NCBI GenBank assembly: GCA_963669435.1
Contig: OY770025.1
Span: forward strand, 2,728,001-2,792,000
Reading direction: 5' to 3'
From: CALJFL01 sp963669435
Lineage (GTDB): Bacteria; Pseudomonadota; Gammaproteobacteria; Pseudomonadales; Halieaceae
DNA length: 64,000 nucleotides
Position 1 is the first letter of the stretch. Each line of letters opens with the position of its first letter. A program made the position numbers and the translations under genes. The notes under the pieces are model-generated. The model ran no database searches, had not been told where the DNA came from, and was given only the letters and a program-made list of their open reading frames with translations. Below are positions 18,644 to 25,344 of the stretch, in pieces.

Positions 18644-19448
18644 CAAGATAAACCTCTTGTTCTATTGTTTTGCCAGCGTTTAGAAGAGTCTTGGCGATGA
18701 GGCCAATTGGGGCCTCCATATCTATATATGCTGCTAAAGAAGTCCGCTCGCGTTCATCCATTATTCGCTGGGTGGTTTCCAGCAGGTCTGGTAGGTTTTT
18801 GGGGATAACGTACATTAGCTCTGCTCCCCCATCGTCGAGTAAGCGGTTTAGAGAGGTAAATATCCTTAGCCCACCGGCATCGACATCTAGAACGCAGTGA
18901 ATGCTCGAGTATCGTTCTAGCCACGATTTATTGCATGCTTTGGTGATTGCATTACCGCTTGCATAAGCGATGTCAACAACCTCGGGATTTAGCGTTACGC
19001 CACACTGAGTCGATAGAAAGGACATTAGGCGATCTCTCTGTAAATAGCATTCTAAGTTTTCGACGATCACCAATTCAGGTGGCGGATCGGCCGGGAATAC
19101 CCAATTCCCCTGCGCGTTACACTCGTAGGCGATTGAGTGAGAGAAAGCGGGGTTCTTCACTACCACGACGTTTCCTGACACGGAAACATCATGTGATCTA
19201 CCGTGCCGGGCGGCGCGGGCCCTGGTCGAGAGGTCTATAGTGATGCCGAGGTGATCAAGCAAGGCATTGTAGGCAGTTTGATTTGTAGCGGTAACCCGCC
19301 ATTCGGTACCTTCGCGTTGAGGCCGAAATATTTCGTCTATAGTGCTGGGGTTAACATCACTCTTTATCAGTAAGTGGCGTAATTTTGGCCAATCTATAGG
19401 CTCGCCGGCATCTAGGCTCTGTAAGTAGGTCGTTAGCTTGTTTTTCAT
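18630..19448 (-). CDS. jetD: Wadjet JetD / MksG-like Toprim nuclease
   Basis: 272-aa Toprim-fold nuclease that would nick and cleave plasmid DNA held by JetABC. The catalytic Toprim signature is intact: the glutamate in LVIVENLECYL (E130) and the D-x-D in HCVLDVDAGG (D188, D190). A short winged-helix-like N-terminus precedes it. It is clearly shorter than the roughly 380-420 aa of many JetD proteins, lacking most of the N-terminal arm domain. It is the first recognisable gene of the operon, whereas JetD is commonly last. ATG 19448 overlaps the stop of a small upstream reading frame as ATGA. Confidence 0.82.
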   Translation of the reverse strand: MKNKLTTYLQSLDAGEPIDWPKLRHLLIKSDVNPSTIDEIFRPQREGTEWRVTATNQTAYNALLDHLGITIDLSTRARAARHGRSHDVSVSGNVVVVKNPAFSHSIAYECNAQGNWVFPADPPPELVIVENLECYLQRDRLMSFLSTQCGVTLNPEVVDIAYASGNAITKACNKSWLERYSSIHCVLDVDAGGLRIFTSLNRLLDDGGAELMYVIPKNLPDLLETTQRIMDERERTSLAAYIDMEAPIGLIAKTLLNAGKTIEQEVYLDESI

Positions 19449-19786
19449 CTACATTTCCGATCATAGCTGGCCAGATTACCGTCTGAAACCGTGGAATCCG
19501 ATACTGTGTATGCATACATGTCGTATTGTCGCATGGGTTCCTTGCAGAGCAAGGTTTGGTACCTCGGCCTATCAAATTCTGCTAGCTCGCTTTTCAGTTT
19601 TTTAGTCTGAAGTGCACTAAGAAAATTGTGGTTGGAATGGCATTCGTCCAATCTGCTCGGAGGCTCCCATGATCCGCCAAGAGCTCTAAGATTTAGTTTG
19701 GTCCAAAGCCGTGACTCACATAACCAGGGAGTTTGGCATGTCGGATTTTTCCATCCGCAAGCACTGTAAATACAAGGATTCACCAA
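19445..19786 (-). CDS. small reading frame coupled to jetD, unrecognised
   Basis: 113 codons ending in a TGA that overlaps the jetD ATG (ATGA), an overlap style shared by other genes of this operon, which argues that at least its 3' part is translated. No family is recognised. The start is uncertain: GTG 19786 is the longest option, and the first 30 codons run through DNA that on the other strand holds a degraded gene remnant, so the frame may be a truncated gene whose 5' end was replaced. The 3' half (LQTKKLKSELAEFDRPRYQTLLCKEPMRQYDMYAY) looks the most protein-like. Confidence 0.35.
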   Translation of the reverse strand: MVNPCIYSACGWKNPTCQTPWLCESRLWTKLNLRALGGSWEPPSRLDECHSNHNFLSALQTKKLKSELAEFDRPRYQTLLCKEPMRQYDMYAYTVSDSTVSDGNLASYDRKCR

Positions 19787-19920
19787 CTTCCCCAGTCGGT
19801 TACTGGATGAAGCTTCAGAATGGCAAAAAAAGTCCGCAAACCAAGACTGTCAAGCAAAGTCTACGCTCTCGAATCGATCGTGAACTTGGTGCCCAAAGAA
19901 ATAGTGAGTCTGTCACCTGA
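19690..19920 (+). pseudogene. remnant of a GYW-type helix-turn-helix protein
   Basis: After an in-frame TAA the plus strand reads DLVWSKAVTHITREFGMSDFSIRKHC, then SPVGYWMKLQNGKKSPQTK. This matches a widespread helix-turn-helix module of the form LVWSKPM..LAKEFG(V/I)SD..L.K.C....PxP..GYWAKL..GK. No start codon precedes the conserved LVWSK, and the frame ends soon after the GYW segment, so it is a truncated leftover rather than a working gene. It marks an old recombination junction at the head of the Wadjet operon. Confidence 0.5.
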
Positions 19921-19978
19921 AGCACCCGCAGCATACCGTCAAGCCCTGGAAGAATTGGCTGAGCTCAAGCAGTCCTGA
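19820..19978 (+). CDS. small ORF, unrecognised (possible fragment)
   Basis: An ATG at 19820 opens 52 codons (beginning MAKKVRKPRLSSKV and containing LSPEAPAAYRQALEELAELKQS) in a frame offset from the preceding remnant. The composition is coding-like, with basic N-terminus and helical C-terminus, and the same frame continues after the stop with similar character (QVLDKLSSKLPPIAKSIRKALKERK). It may be the rest of the same broken gene after a frameshift, or part of a lost transposon accessory gene. No family is recognised. Confidence 0.25.
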   Translation: MAKKVRKPRLSSKVYALESIVNLVPKEIVSLSPEAPAAYRQALEELAELKQS

Positions 19979-20390
19979 CAGGTTCTGGACAAGCTATCTT
20001 CCAAGCTTCCTCCGATTGCCAAGTCGATTCGTAAGGCCCTGAAAGAGAGGAAACCGGATCATCACGGCACTGTCAGAAATTGAACTTGGACCGGCGTACA
20101 GCTGGTAACTGAGGCGGTCAAAGAAGAGGCAGTCGGTCTAGTCCTGTCGATATAGTCTGTTTGCTTGTCCTTTAAAGCAGCGCTAGTGACACTCAAACAA
20201 TGGCGAAAAACATGTAGGTTTTGTATACATGTTTCGCTAGGGGCTAGGAAATTTGGTTGCCTATGCTCGAAATGATTGTAGATTGGCACCTATGGTGGAG
20301 GAAATGCCGCTTTCAACAAAGGAATGGGGCCTCGCTACCGTTTACAGTTAACGTTACCGCAATATCGACTACCAGTTCTCAAGGCAGCTA
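19979..20390. other. non-coding junction, contains palindrome A
   Basis: About 410 bp without a supported gene between the degraded fragments and the three-gene operon. It contains the palindrome at 20203-20237 and presumably the operon promoter. Confidence 0.5.
20203..20237. repeat. palindrome A upstream of the three-gene operon
   Basis: GCGAAAAACATGTA (20203-20216) and TACATGTTTCGC (20226-20237) form an imperfect hairpin with perfect 9-bp AAACATGTA/TACATGTTT arms. Its core CATGTA-GGTT-GTATACAT recurs on the opposite strand at 24782-24827. It is 150 bp upstream of the first gene of the operon, so it could be an operator or a recombination site. Confidence 0.55.
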
Positions 20391-21074
20391 ATGGATAGCT
20401 CAAATTTGGACAAGCAGACTGGCAATCGGCCGCTAGCAGAGCGCCTTGAGCTGGCGACTCCTGCGGAACTGGGACGCATGCGCCAACACCTTTCCCTCAA
20501 GGAGGCCGCGAGTGCTGAAGAGATAAGCAAGGCATATTTCGACGCAGCTGATAATACGATCTTGAATGTCATTCGTCCTGTGATTAAGAGTGAGGTGCCG
20601 ACATATCGGCAGATACTGATTCTCATATTCAAAGAATTGAGATCTTTTAGCGCGGGACTTGATGAAACATGGAAAGCAGTTAAGTCGACTGAATTTTGGA
20701 ACTACAAGTCCCCGGTAGAGGATTTATCTGACAAGGAACTGGAAGAACGCATCTTCGAAATGTACGCGGCAGAGTACTCCGCTGCTAAGAAGAAGCTGAT
20801 CGCTGATCCCAGCCTATGGAGCAAGGTGACCAGCTATATGCCGGGGGTTGCTGGAGCGGCAGCAGGAACGGCAGCCACTGTAAGCGCCGCAACCGCTACA
20901 AGACTGCCTTTTGCTGCCGTCGCGCCCGGCGCCGTAGCGGGTCCGGTTGGCATAGGGCTGGCTGTAGTGACCATGGGGATTCAAGCATCGGGGCCTGCGT
21001 TTAGGAAAATAGTGCCTGCCACGGTCGAACTGATGCTTATAGGTCGAAGATTGGAATACATGCCAAAGGAATAG
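20391..21074 (+). CDS. YaaW-like protein with glycine/alanine-rich hydrophobic segment
   Basis: 227-aa protein, first gene of a tight three-gene operon. The C-terminal third (residues 148-220) resembles the E. coli YaaW/DUF3944 family: a long small-residue hydrophobic stretch (GVAGAAAGTAATVSAATA, then GAVAGPVGIGLAVVTMG) followed by SGPAFRKIVPATVELMLIGRR, which parallels the family SGxAxRxxIPAxxxIAxLRR ending. The N-terminal 110 residues are helical and charged. The glycine-zipper-like stretch suggests membrane insertion. The family has no established biochemical function. The next gene starts 2 nt after its stop. The link to YaaW is by eye and distant. Confidence 0.6.
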   Translation: MDSSNLDKQTGNRPLAERLELATPAELGRMRQHLSLKEAASAEEISKAYFDAADNTILNVIRPVIKSEVPTYRQILILIFKELRSFSAGLDETWKAVKSTEFWNYKSPVEDLSDKELEERIFEMYAAEYSAAKKKLIADPSLWSKVTSYMPGVAGAAAGTAATVSAATATRLPFAAVAPGAVAGPVGIGLAVVTMGIQASGPAFRKIVPATVELMLIGRRLEYMPKE

Positions 21075-21076
21075 CA

Positions 21077-22111
21077 ATGCCGATACCAATGGATCCTTCG
21101 GCCAAGTTTATGGCAGAAATCGCTGCGGGCAGAGTCGTTCGCTATGGTGCGGTATTGAAAGATGTTGGTACCGGACAAATTCTGGGGCATCTCAAGGAAA
21201 CCGGTGAGATGGGATCTATCCTATCGAGCCTAGTACGTTCCCCACTGAAGATTGCGAATGCTGTGAACCCGCTAAGTTTCGTTACCGACGGTATTGGACA
21301 TGCCGTAAACGCTTACCAAATAAGAGGCGTGCAACGCTCTGTAGATGAAGTAAAAAGTCTTGTAGAGGGCCTGCAGCTCGCTACCAATGTCGCGGCAATA
21401 TCCTCTGTTGCTGGCTTGGGCGTCTCTGTTGCTGGTTTCGCCATGATTAACAATAAGCTGAACAAGATGGATGCCAAAATCGATGGTATCGCTGACGATA
21501 TTCAGGCCATTAAGAGTGTTTTGTCTGAGTTGTCGATTGGCTGGGAGGCGATGTCTAACGCGCGATTTCAGACTGCTGCGGAAACGTTAATCGTAGCTGA
21601 GAAGTCGGATACTGAAGCGCGCCAGCAAGAATTAGCAAAAGAGGCGGTTTCCGAATTTGCGCATCTACGGAATTATTATTCTCACTTGCTGCAGCGCGAG
21701 AACTTGTTTGCTGATGTGAGTATCGACTTGGAGAGCCTGTACGAAATTTTCGCCAGGTATACGGTATCGTGTATGGGTGTGCTACAGGCAGAGTTTATGA
21801 CAGGTGATTTGGGTAGCTATCGAACTCGTCTGGAAACAATTCAGAGCGAGTACGCTGATCTGGTCTCTCTTAGCCCGAAAGAAATTTATCTTGCCCATTG
21901 TGACCAGAGTGCCGCGCTAGACTTCAGCCTAGATCACGAAATGCTTTCTAAGTCACTCGTGGCTTTCTCTGAGGCGACGACCGAGAATACGTCCAGAATC
22001 GAAACATATGAGACGGAGCTGGAGTACCTGGAAAATAACCAATTGACAGTTTCTGAGTATTTGGCCTTGCTCAGGGAGCACGAGACTGACATCGTGTTGC
22101 TCCCCAGATAA
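21077..22111 (+). CDS. unknown protein with membrane-hairpin-like segment and coiled coil
   Basis: 344-aa protein, second gene of the operon, not assigned to a named family. An N-terminal domain carries RVVRYGAVLKDVGTGQILGHLKETG (residues 19-43); residues 101-124 form a hydrophobic, glycine- and alanine-containing helix (LATNVAAISSVAGLGVSVAGFA) directly followed by an amphipathic coiled coil (NKLNKMDAKIDGIADDIQAIKS, 127-148). The rest is helical and acidic. This hydrophobic-helix-plus-coiled-coil layout resembles alpha-helical pore-forming proteins, but that is only an architectural analogy. The third gene starts 12 nt downstream. Confidence 0.75.
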   Translation: MPIPMDPSAKFMAEIAAGRVVRYGAVLKDVGTGQILGHLKETGEMGSILSSLVRSPLKIANAVNPLSFVTDGIGHAVNAYQIRGVQRSVDEVKSLVEGLQLATNVAAISSVAGLGVSVAGFAMINNKLNKMDAKIDGIADDIQAIKSVLSELSIGWEAMSNARFQTAAETLIVAEKSDTEARQQELAKEAVSEFAHLRNYYSHLLQRENLFADVSIDLESLYEIFARYTVSCMGVLQAEFMTGDLGSYRTRLETIQSEYADLVSLSPKEIYLAHCDQSAALDFSLDHEMLSKSLVAFSEATTENTSRIETYETELEYLENNQLTVSEYLALLREHETDIVLLPR

Positions 22112-22123
22112 GGTGATTGCTAT

Positions 22124-23452
22124 ATGAAGGCATTGAGATACTTCTTCTTCGCGATTCTTATATTTTCGCTTGCGTACTTTTTATCGATGGCGGCACTTTT
22201 AGTGGGGCCAGCATTGTATGCCTTGATATTTGTAGGTTCTTTTCTGCTATTGGCGGCGCTGGTGGTTGGTATCTATGGAGTCTCTAAAGGCCTATGGAAT
22301 GCGGTAACTGGAAAGACCTCAGATTCAAAAAGTACGGATGGTAGCCCAGGTAATTTAAGCGGCGAAATGTATCGAGATGCGAAGCGAGGAGCAGCCAAAG
22401 CAAGAGACATACTGCAGGAACACCTGTCTCAGGTATGGACTATTGCAGAAGAGGATCTCGCCGGGCTATCGATAGAAGTGCAAAGGAGAAGTAAGAAATC
22501 CAAGCGCTTTTGGATGAAGAAGCGTATCGCCGGGATGGTTGATGATCATAGGAATACATTTGATCTCCTTTCTCAGAAAATGAGTGATGATGCGCTGTTA
22601 CAGATTCGTGTTGAGTACAGTGATTGTTGTCGCCGTATTAATGAACTCGAAAAAGAGATAGCAGACATAAGGGCTTCTATCGCGATGAAGTCTGAAGCCC
22701 CTGGTGGCGCTTACCATCGCTTGGCAGATAAAGCTGAAGTTGCTATTGAAAAACAAGAGGAGCTAAGGCGCTCGAAGATCGATCAGACGCTGTCGAGATT
22801 TGAGGCTTATGGGGTTACGCTGAGCCCGCAGCAAGCAGAAGTGCTTTTATCTCGGGTAGACGCTCAAGATATCATAAGAATGACCACAGTCTTTTCTATC
22901 ATTTCCAAGATGACAGAGCAGTTTGCCTCCGCAAAATTGCAAAGTGGTGAGAATCTGGATGTAACGAAAAAGTACTACGGAATGTATATCGCTTTACTGG
23001 AGCTTCAGCTTTTCATTCAGAACGAGTACCTATCAAGACTGGGGCAGGAGTACATTCCGGGCGTGAGCGAAATTCGCTTTGATGCGGAAGAGCTCCATAA
23101 AGAAACTCGTGGAAAGATCAAGGACAGTGACGACAAACACAGGCTGTTGTACGAGAAGAACCTTAAGTCCCAAGAGTTTACCATTGAGGTTACTGGCATT
23201 TATCGGGATGCACTTATTGAGGATTCAGAGAAAATAAAACGGGCCAGAGAGCTTGTTCAAAAACATCACGATGTTGCTGAGAATACATTGAAGACAGTGC
23301 AAGTTTCAGCCGACTTGTCCTCGCTTGTCAGCCAGAATGAGAGCCTCTATCGCGAGGTTATGGAGCTGCAGGTTCCGGAACTTGTGCCATTTGAAAACCT
23401 GCAGATGCAGAGGGAGTTTGAGGCTGTAACTGCACGATTGCAGTCATCCTAA
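22124..23452 (+). CDS. unknown membrane-anchored coiled-coil protein
   Basis: 442-aa protein, last gene of the operon. Two N-terminal transmembrane helices (about residues 6-24 and 27-51) are followed by a roughly 390-residue cytoplasmic part with several predicted coiled coils (YSDCCRRINELEKEIADIRASI, and a long stretch around 300-400 with DKHRLLYEKNLKSQEF and EDSEKIKRARELVQKHH). AAGGTGA lies upstream of ATG 22124. With its partners it suggests a three-component envelope-associated assembly. No enzymatic motif was seen, and the family is not recognised. Confidence 0.75.
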   Translation: MKALRYFFFAILIFSLAYFLSMAALLVGPALYALIFVGSFLLLAALVVGIYGVSKGLWNAVTGKTSDSKSTDGSPGNLSGEMYRDAKRGAAKARDILQEHLSQVWTIAEEDLAGLSIEVQRRSKKSKRFWMKKRIAGMVDDHRNTFDLLSQKMSDDALLQIRVEYSDCCRRINELEKEIADIRASIAMKSEAPGGAYHRLADKAEVAIEKQEELRRSKIDQTLSRFEAYGVTLSPQQAEVLLSRVDAQDIIRMTTVFSIISKMTEQFASAKLQSGENLDVTKKYYGMYIALLELQLFIQNEYLSRLGQEYIPGVSEIRFDAEELHKETRGKIKDSDDKHRLLYEKNLKSQEFTIEVTGIYRDALIEDSEKIKRARELVQKHHDVAENTLKTVQVSADLSSLVSQNESLYREVMELQVPELVPFENLQMQREFEAVTARLQSS

Positions 23453-23624
23453 ACTAGCAATAACTGGAGCTTCTAATCCGGGTTTTCCGTTTTTCCCTAA
23501 CACAGCCCTGCCTGAAAAGGCGACATGTTCATAGTCACAGCATCGTATGTCAGGCCAATAGTTCTATAATTGGCCCCCGGTAGCAGTTCCACATATTTCT
23601 TCAAGACCCACTTTGCTGATTTCA

Positions 23625-23990
23625 ATGTATATGACGCCCGAACAAAACAGACCTAAATCGCACTGGATCTTGATCGCAGGAATTTTGGCGTGCGTGACCA
23701 GCGTATCATCCTATGCTCAGAACCCCGTTCCTCGTATAGATGGCAAGTGCCCGACTGGAACATACCGATCTGGAGATTATTGTCAGCAAAGCACATCATC
23801 CGAGCGAAAGGGGGAGTACATAATTGTAAAGAGCGGAGACAATTGCCCGATTGGCTTTTATTCCTCGGGCAGCTCGTACTGCAAACAGTTCAGCGGTTCT
23901 TCAAAGACTGTTATCCCTCGGGAGGAGGATGCTCAATGTCCAGTTGGCTGGTTTCGATCCCGTGGTTACTGTACTAAGTATGGCGACTAA
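23625..23990 (+). CDS. small secreted cysteine-rich repeat protein
   Basis: About 121 aa. A signal peptide (WILIAGILACVTSVSSYAQ) precedes three repeats of the pattern C-P-x-G-x-(Y/F)-x-S-x-x-Y-C: KCPTGTYRSGDYC, NCPIGFYSSGSSYC and QCPVGWFRSRGYC. The six cysteines should form three short disulphide loops in the periplasm or outside. ATG 23625 or 23631 are both usable; a TTG at 23613 is also in frame. Function unknown. It sits alone between the membrane operon and the HEPN gene. Confidence 0.65.
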   Translation: MYMTPEQNRPKSHWILIAGILACVTSVSSYAQNPVPRIDGKCPTGTYRSGDYCQQSTSSERKGEYIIVKSGDNCPIGFYSSGSSYCKQFSGSSKTVIPREEDAQCPVGWFRSRGYCTKYGD

Positions 23991-24119
23991 GTTCGGCCTG
24001 ATGCCAATGGTTTAATTGGCTCCGCTGGCCCGCAAATTCACCTTGAATGCATAAAACCTTGTTTCTATTGGGCTGATTGCCAATAATTAATCGACGGATC
24101 GTTGCAGGGAAGCTGTCTG

Positions 24120-24776
24120 ATGTCGATTACGCATGCAGAGTTAAAAGAGCGTCAGCGGGCTGAAAGGAGTGGTCATTCTGAAGGTTTGGCCCTGCGCGTA
24201 CATCGGGCGCTCAGCTGGCTGGACCGCGCTGAGCAGTGTGAAGATCTAGACGGTCGCACACTCTTCCTGTGGGTAGCACTTAACGCCGCCTACGCCAACG
24301 AAATCACCGGCGGAGAAAGGCCCAACGAGAAACAGGCATTCACCATGTTCCTCGAGAAGCTGGTGCAGCTGGATTCCGCAGATGTACTGTACGAGCTGAT
24401 CTGGTCAGAGTTCTCTGGCTCAATCCGAGCACTACTCAACAACAAGTTCGTATTCGAGCCCTTTTGGGAGTACCAGCGTGGGAACATTTCTGAGGCGCAG
24501 TGGAAAAAGAGCTTTGACTCGGCCAAAGCTGCGGCCAATCAAGCGCTTGCTGAGCACAGGACGGCGGATGCGCTTTCCATAGTCCTGTCGCGGATGTACA
24601 CCCTCCGCAACCAGTTGGTACACGGCGGGGCAACCTGGAATTCACAGGTAAACCGCGAGCAGCTTCGGGATTGTAGTGCCTTCCTGGGCAAACTTGTTCC
24701 TCACGTCATCACGCTTATGCTGGACCATCCGGAAACGCTTTGGGGTGACGCCATTTATCCGGTGGTTGAATTCTGA
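24120..24776 (+). CDS. HEPN-domain protein
   Basis: 218-aa helical protein with a C-terminal HEPN signature: R163-N-x-x-x-H168 in MYTLRNQLVHGGATW, the R-x4-6-H motif that forms the RNase active site in toxin-type HEPN proteins. The N-terminal half (LALRVHRALSWLDRAEQ, LFLWVALNAAYANE) is the helical bundle typical of Apea-like HEPN proteins. If active it would be a dimeric endoribonuclease. No obvious antitoxin gene (e.g. MNT nucleotidyltransferase) adjoins it. ATG 24120 with AGGGAA upstream is preferred to a TTG six codons earlier. Confidence 0.72.
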   Translation: MSITHAELKERQRAERSGHSEGLALRVHRALSWLDRAEQCEDLDGRTLFLWVALNAAYANEITGGERPNEKQAFTMFLEKLVQLDSADVLYELIWSEFSGSIRALLNNKFVFEPFWEYQRGNISEAQWKKSFDSAKAAANQALAEHRTADALSIVLSRMYTLRNQLVHGGATWNSQVNREQLRDCSAFLGKLVPHVITLMLDHPETLWGDAIYPVVEF

Positions 24777-24781
24777 CCTGC

Positions 24782-24827
24782 GCGAAAACAGTACGTGTAT
24801 ATGTATACAACCTATACATGTATTCGC
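24782..24827. repeat. palindrome B, inverted relative of palindrome A
   Basis: Between GCGAAAA (24782) and TTCGC (24827) lies TATATGTATA-CAACC-TATACATGTA, a 10-bp stem with one mismatch around a 5-nt loop. Read on the minus strand it gives CATGTATAGGTTGTATACAT, closely matching palindrome A. It is 49 bp upstream of the next gene start and just downstream of the HEPN stop. Confidence 0.55.
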
Positions 24828-24875
24828 TGGCGACTAAGATATGTTCTGGCAACTACGCCTGAACAGGACAGTCTT

Positions 24876-25310
24876 ATGAAAATCTCTCATTTAACAGCGC
24901 TGATCGCCGCCATCGTGGCACTGCCAGTCACCGCCGACGAGTATTTGGGCAATTACAGCTCAAATAAGTACAACGCCAACTCCACCTCTAACCCCTATGG
25001 TGCCGGGAGCCTATATAACGCCAACAGCGTGAACAATCGGTATGGTACATATGGCAGCCCTTACAGCTCGAAATCCGCGACCAATCCTTACACCACGAAC
25101 GCGCCTAAGCTATATGATAGCCAGGGTAACTACCGCGGTAAGTTGAGCAGTAATCCGTACGATGCCGATTCGGTGTCCAACCCATATGGGCGGTACGGCA
25201 GCCCGTACTCTGCTGATTCGATCAACAATCCTTACGGCGCCGGCAGTCCTTACCGCAGTGACAGCCCTAATAATCCCTACGGCGAAGGCCTGGAGATCTA
25301 CGGGGACTAA
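24876..25310 (+). CDS. small secreted NPY-repeat protein
   Basis: 144-aa exported protein: signal peptide (KISHLTALIAAIVALPVTA) then degenerate repeats built from NPYG, GSPY and NS.NNPYG units, separated by one non-repeat segment (APKLYDSQGNYRGKLSSNPYD). This repeat family is common as small hypothetical proteins in pseudomonads and marine gammaproteobacteria and has no known function. ATG 24876 follows AGGACAG and is the only start exposing the signal peptide. Its role in a defence island is unclear; it may be cargo. Confidence 0.75.
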   Translation: MKISHLTALIAAIVALPVTADEYLGNYSSNKYNANSTSNPYGAGSLYNANSVNNRYGTYGSPYSSKSATNPYTTNAPKLYDSQGNYRGKLSSNPYDADSVSNPYGRYGSPYSADSINNPYGAGSPYRSDSPNNPYGEGLEIYGD

Positions 25311-25344
25311 TGGTGAGCCTGAATCTACAAGGATGTAACGCACC

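Noticed and set aside
20062..20289. Minus-strand 75-codon frame
   Set aside because: Overlaps palindrome A, no ribosome site, and no family resemblance.
20203..24827. Palindromes A and B as integron attC sites
   Set aside because: They lack the R'/R'' core GTTRRRY-type ends in proper order and no intI or cassette array is seen.
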